Below, piece after piece: positions 32,728-47,300 of a stretch of 64,000 nucleotides of DNA. The notes beneath the pieces were generated by a model. That model made no database searches and was not told the DNA's origin. It saw only the letters and a program-made list of their open reading frames with translations. Numbering within the stretch: the first letter of the stretch is position 1; each line of letters begins with the position of its first letter. Where the stretch lies: positions 26,088,361 through 26,152,360 of the forward strand of contig JAAONU010000003.1 of the NCBI GenBank assembly GCA_012932295.1, given 5' to 3'. Origin of the DNA: Cyclina sinensis. Lineage: Eukaryota; Mollusca; Bivalvia; Venerida; Veneridae. A program made the translations under genes and the position numbers.

Positions 32728-35205
32728 AAAACTGGAATTTCTATATTACAAAAATTTCCTTTTTTATTCATTGGCAGACAATGTGTTGAGCAGTAGTTTT
32801 AAATGTTGGCTGAAAAAAACGTATACATTAGGAACGCAAAATGATTTGGAGAGATCTTTGCTGGGGACTTATTTAAGAAAAGGAAACAAATAGTAACACA
32901 GGTATTTCTTGAACATTTATTATATACATAATGAAGTAAACATCTTAGAACATATGACTTAAATATATACAAGTACAAAAACATCACCAGTAATCTATGT
33001 AAATCATAACTTCAGCTGTTTTTTCTTTCAAAGACATCATTTTATGTACCTTTTCAAAATGAATAGTTTTAAAAAAATGCCAACTTGTCAAGAGCAAGCA
33101 ATATCTTCTTGTAAGCCATAGCATGTTTCAATGGATATTAGGCAAGTCCTAAATTGCTTATGTAACAAATAATAAACAAAACTTTGTCTGTATAATTTTC
33201 ATACATTAATGTTCTTTTTTTTCCATTTTATTTTCATAATTGTCAGACCTGACCATGTATTAGCTGTTAATTCTTTCCATTAAACCAGAAATTATATTTT
33301 TAATTGGGGTAAATCTAATGTAACTCCACAGGAAGACATGAATATATCTTTAATGTTAGGACCAAATGATTAATCTTTCTCTTTCTGTGTAAAGATCTTG
33401 AAAAGTTGAACATACATAAAAAGTATTTATACAAAAAAAAAACATGAACAGTCAACACAATACATGCTAGCTGATAGGCAAGGGAGTAGGAGTGTCGTAA
33501 TATACCTCTGCTGCATGTATACCATGATGAGCTCAGATAAACACATATACTGCTCTTCAATGCGAATGGTTATAAGTAATAATGTGAAGATGTCAACTTA
33601 ATTACTAATCTGACTCATTTACAAATACTTTAAGAAAGCTGGTAGCAGCACAGATATTATGACTGTTCATTAAATATGCAAGTGTAAGTCACTTATGACA
33701 GTGGTTATTTCAAAGCAAAAGTAATCTAGTGTATACAACACTGGTAATGTCTGTCTTTCTGTTTGTTGGTCTGTCATAAACAACATGTTAATAAGTTTTC
33801 TCATGTGAAAATTTACAAATTATTTTATAAATATATTCCTAAAAATATAGATGGCCCTTTTCTTCATAGAAGGTTGTTGCATTCAACAATTCAAAATGGG
33901 TCATCTTGGTTTCAATTAGTTCATTCACTGTATCTATTTCAACAATAAACAATAGATAAACTTGTACACACATTTGATGATTTCAACATTAAAGTGGTTT
34001 GGAAAATATTTGTAGAATATACATGCAGATATATTTTTTTTGTGGACTGAAAGTTTTTCTAATACTTAAGCATGTATGTCTTACATTTAAATCTTTCAAT
34101 CTGAGCTGATCAGTATCAGATGCCAATATGACCGATGCCATAGAGTTACTTATTTCAAGTTGCCAGAATACTGTAAATATAGAAAGCATTCCATTCCAGA
34201 GACACTCGTGGTTCTTTTACAACCTCAACTTGTAGCATTGAAACAAGGTACTTGGTTTAATGTCTCATTCCAAAGACAATTAGTGTAACTGGAACAGGTA
34301 ATCGAACTAGCGACCCCTAAATAACAAGCTACCACAAAGCCACTGATCGCATACAAGTTCAATTAATAACATACTTGATACTGACAAAACATTGTGAATT
34401 CAAATTTTGAATAAACATGTCTTTTCCTTTCAACATAATTCAAGAATTAAACAATTAGAATTATTATCAGTCTAAACTGAGTAAAAGCATAAGTTTCAAC
34501 AGCTTAAAATTTCCATATCTCCAAAGATTTGCAACTTCAGTATCATTCTATTCTTGCACTTGTTTTGAAAAGAGTCATGGTCATTCTTCTAAAATAACAC
34601 TTGTGTACAATGCCACAAAGTCAACTGACTTAATTTGTTACAACTTTCGAATATTCAACTAGATATTACAAAAATAACAATTAGACTTAATGACTGGCAA
34701 AGAACTGAAAAGATTCTACAAAATACAGTATCCAAATGATCGGAACAACCTTAAACATCTATAACAGTATGTACGTGTTTAATTTTGCAACCTGTAAATA
34801 AAAGTGATTCTCACGAAAGACAAATTCAAAAAGGCAGTTTGATCTGTCCATCTATAGATACAGTATTTACATATAATTATGTTAACAAGTATAATTACTG
34901 AATGTATACAAAGAAATGCTTGATTAGTATAAACTAGAAGAAGAATCCAAAAGTCCATACTTTAAGAGAAAACTAAAGAAACATGTGTACTGAATGGAAA
35001 ATGTTAGACATATAAAGTATATAATGTCCACATAATGATAACCATATAGTAAAGAAGCATGTGCAACTTTCTTACGCCTACACACTTGCATGCATACGTA
35101 TGCATGCATGTATAACTTTTGCAACTACACTAATCTGAACACAAAAAATGACAACAAAAATCCCAATCCTCTCCCATAGAAAAAGATCACAGTAAGCAAC
35201 ACATG
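32728..35205. other. AT-rich region; likely 3' UTR of the membrane-protein gene on its right side
   Basis: No exon recognised. The part next to 35205 is probably 3' UTR of the - strand gene. A tRNA-like remnant lies near 34288-34350. Short open frames are not protein-like. Confidence 0.45.
34288..34350 (-). repeat. tRNA-like SINE remnant
   Basis: On the - strand: agtggctttgtggtagcttg (A-box-like), ttatttaggggtcgc, then tagttcgattacctgttcc (B-box-like). Pairing is incomplete; inferred SINE head. Confidence 0.4.
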
Positions 35206-35393
35206 TTAGGCCTGGGGATTCACAACTTCGTTGTAAGCTGGTGGAGGACCATTCGGTTCCAAGGTTTTTCCAGGGTTCGAACTGTCTGCCTGAGGTGGTG
35301 GATCATAGTTGATTGGACCTTGGTCATACCCGTACTGATCTTGCCTGGTCTGAATAGGGACAGCAACTAAAACGCCTCCTTGAACACCGGCGG
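35206..35393 (-). CDS. VOPP1-like, exon 6 (PPxY tail)
   Basis: Acceptor tatctttag; 61 residues and TAA. Gln/Pro/Asn-rich with GYDQGPINYDPPPQAD and the WW-ligand NGPPPAYNEVV near the end. Confidence 0.88.
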
Positions 35394-38300
35394 CTAAAGA
35401 TAATTAAGAAAATCAATTAAATAAAAGAAGTCACTGTCTAGTGACCATTTCTTGTTTGTTTTGAGGAGACAAACCAGTTCACTGAGCCTGGCAGGATATA
35501 GATTTTAATGTTGTTATTTTTTCTGCATACAGTTATATTACACTGGCACACAAGCAACACATACCAAATTACAAAAAGTTAAAAGCCAGAGCATGCCACA
35601 CAATTACAAAATGCATCTCAAAACATACTTTGAATTAAGTAAAATATTTTATTTGGTCATTTGAGACTTCTTTCATATTTGTTTAACATTACAATAATCT
35701 AAACAGGTAAACAAATATATGTATGTTTCTCTTTCATGAAAATAGTAAAAATAAGAATTATATTATGCATAAAAATTCTTGGAAGCTCAGCAGGTTAGTT
35801 TATACTTACATCGAAGATACGCAGCCCTTCGCCGGCGACGGACAATCACACCAATCAGTGCTGCCAGAGGGGCTAGGAAGAAAAATATATACCACCATCT
35901 GAAGGGCCCTCCACTGAAAATACAGAAACAATAACCATCATTTAACAACATAAATAAAATATGATTAGCCTTCAAAAATTATTCAAGGAAATTGACGGAG
36001 ACAGCTCAGTTGATAACTTGCATAACTGCATTGGTTCAAGTGAAACCCAAATATATGTATATGTAGAAAGATCTTACTAAACAAGTAAGACAATTGCAAA
36101 GCAATAAAAAGTCGCCTACTGGAAAGGGCATTGTCACACTAAACAGAACCAAAATTCAAATATTGACAATAAGTTAGCTGAAATCAATAGTTCGTTTTAA
36201 TGATAGATCAAGGTATGTTTATACAACAAATAATCGAAAGATCACATGCCTATTAAGTGGCCGTAAAGTTATAAATAAAACATGCACTTGTAATAAATAT
36301 AAATATCTCAATTTTTAAGTCAAAGAACAGACTTATAAATGCTCCTAATAATGTTGTGTGAACTTTAAGACTTCACTAAAGTTGTATAGGTTCTATGTAA
36401 GTTCAAAAGTAATTGGAAGAAAAACATTCAGGAGAATAAACAATTTACTACATTTTCCAAGTAACAATGAGCACAATTTTGTCAATATAAGGGAAAAAGT
36501 TATGGAACGAACTGTTTACACTAATAATACTACCAATCAAGTTTGTATAATGTTTCAATCAAATGCATCAATAGGTTCCAGAAATATTCAAGGAAATGTA
36601 GATTTTTTGAAAAATTTTCAATGTGAAGAAGGGGGATAACTTTGTTAAATCAACAGTCAGATGTATGGGACATACCATGTCAACTGGTCTCTTGAGTAGC
36701 AAAACATGTAACAAGTTTAAAATAGATAGCTATAGCATAGGGCTTCAAAAGTATATCAGCATTTTTGCAATATTTCAAGTCTACCTGTTGCCATAGCAAC
36801 CAAATTTCTCAACATAGGAACAAAATAATTAGTGTGCATAATCTCCATATCACCATACATCCATGTTTCATGAAAATATTCCAAGTACTTTTTTAATTAT
36901 CACAGGATGAAGTTTTTCCAGACTGACAGACGGATGGACAGGCAGAAAGCAAACATACAGTCCCAAGGGACTAATTATAGAAAAATCTCCATTTGTCAGT
37001 ATTTTCTGGCCTTTGAAAACCAGCAATTTTTCCTGTAGTTTTTATTTTGAAAATACGGTATTTTAGGTCTTTAAGACAGTGCATTAAGATCAGAACAGCT
37101 CTCTATCAGAGGAAAACAACTAAGTTCACTATTTCTGATAAGCATCTCTGATATGGTGCCATTTGTAAATTACCTATTTTCTCTACACATTCCACCATCA
37201 CAGTGGGCACCAGCGCCACAACACTGCTGAAATCCACAGCAAGTGGTTCCCTGCTCACAACAATAGTTTGGACTACAACATACAGATCCTTCAGGGCAAC
37301 ATGTATTAAAACCACAGCATTCTGAATGTTGGGGGCAGCACGTGGATATTCCGCAACATTTGCGTGGTTTGTAACAATATGAAATACCATCTGAAAACAA
37401 GAAAAACAATGAACATGAAATTGGTAAATGTTCTCTACATTAATACAATATTTGGTCTTCTCTAAAACAAAAGGTAATTACTTTTAGGCCATTTCATAAT
37501 GCAATCTTTTTCAATATCTATTCACATGTGCAAGTGGCAACAGGTTGTCAGTATTAAACAGTAAGTCATAGTCATATACCAATGGTATCTTATTCTGTTT
37601 TCACTAAGTCAAACCGCCGGTGAATGGAAAATAACGGGGTATCTGATGATGCTTAAGCTGCACTTATTATAATACAATATGTTAACCCAGTTTGCACTTC
37701 AATTATTATTGTATATATTTATACTGAAATAGTGTCTGACAAAACAGTTGCATAAAAGGAACCATAATGGCCAAAAAGACATAGGTGCTTTCACTGTCAT
37801 CTGCAGTTTAAGCATTGAAGCATAAATCATTTCAATATAGATAAGACATATATACATTTTAAGATCTAAGATAAACAAGAAACATGGCAATGCCACGAAA
37901 CCAGGTTTTCAAAAATGTTGTTCTGATTCTATACTATAGTATGAATTTTGGAATGAAGATTGCTATGAATATTCAAAAGATTATAACATGACATGAAGGA
38001 AAAGATAATATTCATGAGAATACATGATAATGAGTAGGATGTAAATTTCGGCTAACAATACTGTCTGCAAGGAGTATACTTAATAATGAGACAACAATTT
38101 CTGCACGTCATCTTGATGTGGTAAACATTTGTCTGAAGTTTCATCAAAATTCTTCAAAGGGTTGAAGAGTTACAGAGCGGACAGGATTTTCAATGTTAAT
38201 GTCACTGTGACCTTGACCTTGGAGCCATCAAAATTCTTCAAAGGGTTGAAGAGTTACAGAGCGGACAGGATTTTCAATGTTAATGTCACTGTGACCTTGA

Positions 38301-41300
38301 CCTTGGAGCCAGCCATGCGGAACATGCGTTCTGCACGTCATCTTGATGTGGTAAACATTTGTCTGAAGTTTCATCAAAATTCTTCAAAGGGTTGAAGAGT
38401 TACAGAGCGGACAGGATTTTCAATGTTAATGTCACTGTGACCTTGACCTTGGAGCCAGCCATGCGGAACATGCGTTCTGCACGTCATCTTGATGTGGTAA
38501 ACATTTGTCTGAAGTTTCATCAAAATTCTTCAAAGGGTTGAAGAGTTACAGAGCGGACAGGATTTTCAATGTTAATGTCACTGTGACCTTGACCTTGGAG
38601 CCAGCCATGCGGAACATGCGTTCTGCACGTCATCTTGATGTGGTAAACATTTGTCTGAAGTTTCATCAAAATTCTTCAAAGGGTTGAAGAGTTACAGAGC
38701 GGACAGGATTTTCAATGTTAATGTCACTGTGACCTTGACCTTGGAGCCAGCCATGCGGAACATGCGTTCTGCACGTCATCTTGATGTGGTAAACATTTGT
38801 CTGAAGTTTCATCAAAATTCTTCAAAGGGTTGAAGAGTTACAGAGCGGACAGGATTTTCAATGTTAATGTCACTGTGACCTTGACCTTGGAGCCAGCCAT
38901 GCGGAACATGCGTTCTGCACGTCATCTTGATGTGGTAAACATTTGTCTGAAGTTTCATCAAAATTCTTCAAAGGGTTGAAGAGTTACAGAGCGGACACAA
39001 TTTCGTTTGACGCCCATCCGCCCATCCGCCCATCCGCCCATCCGCCCATCCGCCCGCCATACCCCAATCTAATAACCAGGATTTTCAAAATTGAAAACCT
39101 GGTTAAAAATCTGCATGCGTAATATCACACAATAGCATTTCTGACTGTCAGATGTCACCGCTTCATGTTTAAATATTACTGATAAAACACACTCACCGCT
39201 ACAATCTATTCTAGCAGACCTGTTATAGCACGTTCCTCCATCAACACTGCTTTCACAAATTTGCCAGTCTGAAAATAAAGTTAAAAAAGGGGGCCATTGA
39301 TATAGTTCCAACAAACAATGTCTCATGTTAAATATCTAAGCTCTAGCTTTCTCAGTTTCAGAGATCACTTTTTTATATGTATATAAAGAAAACCCATGAC
39401 CCCAAGGGCAGGGCCAATTTTGACCCTAGGGCAATAATTTGAACAATGTTTGTAGAGGTCCACAATGTTTCATGCCAAATATCTAAGCTCTAGCCTTTGA
39501 AGCTTCAGAGGATAATTTTCTTATGTTAATGCACAAATAGAAAGGAGAAGATTTTTAAGTTTTTACAATATACATATAAGGAAAACCTATGACCCCTGGG
39601 GCGGGGTCAATTTTAAGGCTAGGGGTATAATTTGAACAACTCTGGTAGAGGACCTGTACCAAATATTAAATCTCTAGCCTTTGTCATTTCAGAGGAGAAG
39701 ATTTTTTAAATTTTTACTATATACATATAAGGAAAACCTACCCCCCTGGGGCGGGGCCAATTTTGCCACTAGGGGCATAATTTGAACAACTTTGGTAGAG
39801 GACCTGTAGATGATATCATATACCAAATATCAAATCTCTAGCCTTTGTCATTTCAGAGGAGAAGTTTTTTTAAGTTTTTACTATATACATAAAGAAAACC
39901 TATGACCCCCTGGAGCGGAGCCAATTTTGGCAATAGGGGCATAATATGAACAACTTCCGTAGAGGACCTGTAGATGATGTCATATACTAAATATCAAAGC
40001 TCTGGGCCTTGTACTTTCTGACAAGAAGATTTTTTTAATTTGCATTTTTGAAACTTCTTTTTTGGCTCTGTGACCTACTTATGCAATGGACTGGAACCAT
40101 TTGAACAACTTTGAAAGGGGACCACCCAAGGATCATTCCTGTGTAGTTTGGTTAATGTGCAGTCAGTAGTTTCAGAGGAGATGTTATTTTTATGTAATTG
40201 TTGACGACGGACGACGCATGACGCCGGGCACAGAGGGATCACAATAGCTCACCACGAGCACGTTGTGTCAACATTCTTGTGTTCTGCACTCCTCCTAAAC
40301 GAGATATATCCACCTATAAAGATTTAAGTTGATCTCAAACACTTTTCTAATTATGCTCCAGATAAAAATTAAGCATGAAAAATCAAAAACAAAGGGCAAT
40401 TACTTAAAAACTATGAAAGGTAGGGTTATCATTCTTGTGTGATGCAGTCCTCTTCAATGAGATCTATTCATCTATGAAGTTTCAAGTTGATACCTCAAAC
40501 ACTTTTTGACTAATACTCCGTACAAAAATTATGCATAAAAAAAAAGGGCAAAACTCAAAAATAATGAAAGGTTGTGTTATCGTTCTTTTGCAAAGTACTC
40601 CTCCTCAATGAGATGTATCCACCTATTAAGTTTCAAGTTTATACCTCAAATACTTTTCCAGTTATGCTCCAGACAAAAATTATGCATGAAAAACAACAAA
40701 GGGAAATAACTAACAAGAGGGCCATGATGGCCCTAGACCGCTCACCTGAGTATGACTGCTTTTAACAAAATGGTTAATTGACCCCAGATGACCCATATTC
40801 GAAACTGACCTAGAAATTACCAAAACAACTTTTCTGACTAATTTCCCAGTTATTTGGACTGAAAATGTAACCTCTAGATATACTGGCTCTAAGACCTAGT
40901 TTTTGACCCCAGATGATCAATATTCGAACTTGAGCTAGAAATCATTAATACAACCTTCCTGACAAATTTCCAATATATTTGAACTGAAAATGTAACCTCT
41001 AGAGTGGTAACATTGTTTTTTTATATTTAGGCTATGTGACCTAGTTTTTGAATCCAGATGAGTTATATTCCAAGTTGAGCTAGTAATTATCATAACAACT
41101 TCTCTGACAAAAGTTACCTAGATATCATAGAAACAACTTCTCTGACAAATTTCAAGGATATTTGGACTGAAAATGTATTCAAACCAGAGCTAGAAAATCG
41201 TCAAAACAACCTTCTGGCAAATTTCCAGGATATTTGAACCGAAACTGTAACCTCTGGAGTGTTAACAAGGTTTCTCCACATTTGGGCTCTGTGACCTAGT

Positions 41301-44300
41301 TTTTGACCCCAGATGACCCATATTCAAACCTGAGCTAGAAACCATTGAAACAACCTTTCTGACAATTTTCCAGCTAATTTGGACTGAAAATGTAACCTCT
41401 GGAGTGTAAACAAGGTTTTTTATAGGTTTTTTTTTGGACTCTGTGACTTAGTTTTTGATCCCAGATGACCCATATTAAAATGTCAGCTAGCTATCATCGA
41501 AACAACTTCTCTGACAAGTTTCAAGGATATTTGGGCCCATATTTGGGCTCTGTGACCTAGTTTTTGACCCCAGACAACCCATATTTGAACCCAAGCTAGA
41601 TATCATTGGAACAACCTTTCTGACAAAATTTCAGGATATTTGGACTGAAAAATAGCCTCTAGAGCTTTAACAAGGGTTTTCTATTTTCAGGCTCTGTGAC
41701 CTAGTTTTTGAACCAAGATGACCCATATTTGAACTTGCGCTAGAAATCATTGAAACAACCTTTCTTCTGACAAATTTGCAGTACACCGGAACTGAAAAGG
41801 CAGCCTCTAGAGTGTTAACAAGTTTTTCTATTTTTGGGCTCTGTGTCCTAGTTTTTGACACCAGATGACCAATGTTCGAACTTGAGCTAGAAATTATCAA
41901 AACAACCTTTCTGACAAATTTCCAGGATATTTGGATTGTTAACAAGGTTTTTGCATTTTTGGGCCATGTGACCTAGTTTTTCATCCCAGATAACCCATGT
42001 TCTAACTCATCCAAGTAATCACTGGGACAAACATCCTGACTAAGTTTCATGACAATTGAGGCAAAAATGTGACCACTAGAGTGTTAACAAACTAAGTGTA
42101 GACGTCAGACGGAAGACGGACATTGATCTATCCTTATAGCTCACCATCAGCCTACAGCTCAGGTGAGCTAAAATATATGAAGGGTAGAAGTAACATTCTT
42201 GTGCACTGCGCTCCTCAATGAGATGTATCCACCTTCTATGAAGTTTTAAGTTGATATCTCAAATACTTTTCAAGTTATGCTCCAGACAAAAATGTGGGAC
42301 AGAAGGACAGACGGACATAGACTATAACCATATCCCTTGCGCCTTTTCAGCAGGTGAAAAGCCCAAAACCAAGTGGGCCAATGGCCCTAAAGTGCTCACC
42401 TGGGTTCAAAGAAATTTTTATGAATGTAATGATGCATATCACAGAAATGGACCAATGCAATATCATTGCCATAGCTCCAAAAACAAAAAGTAGGTCAGTT
42501 GGTCAAAATATAGGTCATGAGATGACATTTTTAAAATCAGAATGAAAAACTGTACACACAGTCCAAATTTCATTACTGTAGGTTTAAAACAAAAAAGTAA
42601 AAATGTACGTCAGTAGGTCAAAAATAAAGGTCATGCTATGACATTTTTGAAATCGGAACAAAAATCTGTACAAATGGTCCAAATTTCATTGCCATAGCTC
42701 CAAAAACAAAAAGTAGGTCAGTATGTAAAAAATATAGGTCATGCTATGAATTTTTGAAATCGAAATGAAAAACTGTGCACATGGTCCAAATTCCATTGAT
42801 GTAGATGTAGCTAAAAAACAAAAAACTAGGTCAGTAGGTCAAAAATATAGGTCAAGGAATAATGGTTTTGAAATCATCTTGAAAAACTGTACAAATGTTC
42901 CAAATTTTATTGCCATAGCAGAAACTTAAAAAATGAGAAAAGTCTTTTTTCTTTTTTTTTTTTTTTTTTTTTTTTTTTGGGGGGGGGGGGGAGTGACCCC
43001 AAGGGGAGGGGGGATGACCCCACTATGGTCACAGTGCTTACTACCAAACATCTAAGCTCCAGGCCATGCAGTTTGTGACAATAAGATTTCTGAAGTTTTT
43101 TGCTACATAACTCTATGTAAAACATGTAACCCCTTGGGCAGGGACAGTTTTGACCCAGGGGCCATCATTTGAACAATCTTGGTAGAGGTCTACTATACAA
43201 TTCTCAACACCAAATATCTAAGCTCCAGGCCTTGTATATTCTTACAAGAGGATTTTTAAGGTTTTCCCTATATAACTCTATGTAAATCAAGTAAGCCCTG
43301 GGTGGGGTCAGTTCTGACCAAAGGGTCATAATTTGAACAATCTTTGTAGAGGTTCATCAGATGATGCCTCTCACCAAATATCTAAGCTTGCGGTTTCTGA
43401 CAAGAAGACTTTTAAAAAGTTTTCCCTGTATAACTCTATGTAAATCAAGTGACCCCCGGGGCAGGGCCAGTTCTAACATCAGGGTCATAATTTGAACAAT
43501 CTTGGTAGAGGTCCACCAGATGATGCCTCACACGAAAAATCTAAGCTCCAGGCCTTGCGGTTTCTGACAAGAAGATTTTTAAAGTTTTCACTATATGACT
43601 CTATGTAAAACATGTGACCCCTGGGGCAGGGCCAGTTCTGACCCCAGGGTCATAATTTGAACAATCTTGGTAGAGGTCTACTAGATGATGCCTCATACAA
43701 AGTTTTTCCTTTAAGTTGCCATAGCAACTAGAGTTCTGCATGGAATTGAATTCTTTGAACAACTTTCAAAGAGCTTCATGCAAGGAACATCCCGTGCAAG
43801 TTTCACTGAATATGTCCTAGTTGTTTCAGAAGAGATGTCGTTTGAATGAAAATTGTTGACGCCTCACGACCCACAACGCACACTGGACATTGGGGTATGA
43901 AAAAAGCTCACTCTGGCACTTTGTGCCAGGTGAGCTAAAACTAGAGCTGTCACTAAATGTGATTTATACCCACAAAACATCGCTACAGAACAGAGGAAGT
44001 TATCAATTTATTAACAGAATACTTTGTAAAAAAACTGAAAAACAGTTACAGTTGTGGGCAATTAAAGATAGTTGTGGTTCTTGTACATTGCAATTCTTCT
44101 CATTGTGCTTGACCATTGTATGTAGTTGCACTGAATTCCAAAAAAATAGTTTTCAAATTATTCTCCAGAAAAAGAAAACTAAGAAAAGGCAATAACTTTG
44201 CAAACAGTGAAGACAGAGTTATAGCTCTTGTACATTGCATATCCACTCAATGTGCTTGACCATTGTATGAAGTTGCAATGAAATCCAACCAAGAGTTTCC

Positions 44301-47300
44301 AAATTATATTCTGGAAAAGGAAATCCAAGGAAGGGCAATAACTCTGCAAATAGTGAAGATGGAGTTATAGCTCTTATACAATGCACTTTCTCTCATTGTG
44401 CTTGATCATTGTATGAAGTTGCATTGAATTCCAACCAGTAATTGTCAAGTTATGCTCCAAATAAAGAAAACAAACTAAGGGTAATAACTCTGCAAATAGA
44501 CTTATAGAGAAGATGGAGTTTTGATTCTTGGATACTGCACTTCCTCTCATTGTGCTTGACCATTGTATTAAGTTGCACTGAATTCCAACCAGTAGTTTTT
44601 AAGTTATCCTCCATACAAAGGAAAACCAACAAAGGGCAAATATCTGCAAATAGTGAACACGGAGTTATGATTCTTGGACACTGCACTTCCTCTCATTGTG
44701 CTTGACCATTGTATGAAGCCGCACTGAATTTAAACCAGTAGTTTTCAAGCTATGCTCCGAATAAAGAAAACCAATAAAAGGGCAATAACTCTGCAAATAG
44801 AGAATTTGGAGTTATGATTCTTGAACAATGCCTTTCCTCTCATTGTGCTTGACCATTGTATGATGTTGCGCTGAATTCAAACCAATAGTTTTCAAGTTTT
44901 GCTCCATGCAAAGGAAAACCAACAAACTGCAATAACTCTCAAAATAGTGAAGACAGAGTTATGATTCTTGGACACTGCACTTCCTCTCAATGTGCTTGAC
45001 CATTGTATGTAATTGCACTGAAATACAACCAGTAGTTTTCAAGTTATGCTCCGGACAAGGAAAACCAATTAAGGGCAATGACTCTGAAAATAGAGAAGAT
45101 GGAGTTATGTTTCTTGGAAACTGCACTTCTTCTCATTGTGCTTGACCATTGTATGTAGTTGCATTGAATTACAACGAGTAGTTTTCAAGTTATGCTCCCG
45201 TCAAAAAAAATAAAAAATAAAGGGAAATAACTCTAAAAATAGTGAAGATGGAGTTATGATTCTTAGACACTGCACTTCCTCTCATTGTAATTGACCACTG
45301 TGTGAAGTTGCATTGAATTCCAACCAGTAGTTTTCAAGTTTTGCTCCATACAAAGGAAAACCAACCAAGGGCAATAACTCTGCAAATAGTGAAGGTGGAG
45401 TTATGATTCTTGGACACTGCACTTCCTCTCATTGTGCTTGACCATTGTATGAAGTTGCACTGAATTTCAACCAGTAGTTATCAAGTTATGTTCTGGACAA
45501 GGAAAACAAATAAGTGCAATAACTCTGAAAATAGTAAAGACGGAGTTATGATTCTTGGACACTACACTTCCTGTTATTGTGCTTGACCATTGTATGAAGT
45601 TGCACTGAATTCCAACGAGTAGTTTTTAAGTTATGCTCCGGACATGGAAACCAATAAAGGGCAATAACTCTGAAAATAGTGAAGATTAAGTTATGATTCT
45701 TGGACACTGCACTTCCTCTCATTGTGATTGACCATTGTATGAAGTTGCACTGAATTCCAACCAGTGGTTTTCAAGTTATGCTCCGGACAAGGTACACCCC
45801 GACCAACAGCCCGACCAACCACCTGGTGACTCCTATATACCCCCAAACTTTGTTTTGGGGGTATAAAAACCAATTATATCACAATAACCATACTTTTTAA
45901 TATTTTTCATAGATTCCTATGACACATATTCGTCAAATACAAGGTTCCTTTTTTGGCAAAGATTACTCAGATGATATTGTTAACTGCATATTTTTTATCA
46001 TTATACACATTAGGAAATGTATATATGTATGTGCAAGAATAATAGCTCTTTATTTTCACAAATTTACAGAAATTACCATGTCAGTCCAACTGCCCGGTAA
46101 GTTTTCATAACTGACAAAAATTCCACACAAGAGCAGGTGCTTAGGCTCAACTATCTCAGCTGCAGTAGATATCTGACCAACTGACCTCAAGAACAAGAGG
46201 CTTAATTTACTTAATTCATTCTATGAATTTTGAAGGAAGTGGGTCATATGAAACTCAAGATATTGAGTGGAAACAGATTTCTAATTAAGGCCACTGTGAC
46301 CTTGACCTTAGAAGTACTGACCCCAAAAACAATAGGGTATTCAATACTCAATAATGGCAATCATCCCATGAAATTTGAAGGTTCTGGATCAAATGGTATT
46401 CCAGTTACTGATCAGAAACAGTTCTCATATTCATGATCACTGTGACCTTGACCTTTGGCCTACTGACCCCCAAAGAACAAATGGGGTTTTCTACTCAATA
46501 AGACCAATTATCCCTTTAAGTTTAAAGGCTGTAAGTCAAACAGTACTTCAGTTATTGAACAGAAACAGTGACAGATGGCAAAAACAATATGTCTCCCCAA
46601 AGTAAAGGGAGACATAAATACATTCAGTTATAACAAAAAAAAGAGTTTTAAGGAATTTTCTAAGTTGAAAAGGGGCACAATTCTGAAAATAAAGAAGATA
46701 GAGTTATGTATCTTGTGGAATTTATGCGGGGTGAAGTAATGGCAGAGATATTTGAATATGTCAAAGTTTTTGCAAGCAGACAAAGCTTATGCAAATGACA
46801 AGGGAGCTATGACAATACCTCTACATTTTCTTAGAAAACTGCTGAGCTTAAAATTAAGGCATACCTTTACAAAGTTTACTACCGCAACTCTCGAAGGCTT
46901 GCACACCAACCAGAATGACTGAAATAATAAAACGACAATTATATTATAACACTTACAAGTATAGGGAACTTTCAAGGTCATTTTTCCCAGTCACAAGCAA
47001 GACACTGTCAAGGTTTGAACCCAGGACATCACATAATACAATGCAGAGACACTCTAACCATGTTACAACTAAAAAATAAAGACTGACAAAGGTCATGAAC
47101 ACTGTTCAGAACAGGTGAGAGAAAATTTAAAATGGAAAATTTCTAAACGCTGAGATCTGTATGGTTCTGCATCATGAAAAATTCCTTCACCACAAGTTTG
47201 ATATTTGTAGACTGCTAAGTATTTATGCCAATGGATGTTTTATTTGCTTATGATCCATTTACTCTTCAATCGATGTTAAACGCCATTGAAGTTTTAGTAA

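Noticed and set aside
38129..38997. CRISPR-like regular repeat array and repeated 60-codon frames
   Set aside because: The whole 146-bp unit repeats with no variable spacers and the genome is eukaryotic; frames follow the period.
44450..45873. Open frames with repeated VQLHTMV-like words
   Set aside because: Reverse translation of the 143-bp tandem unit.
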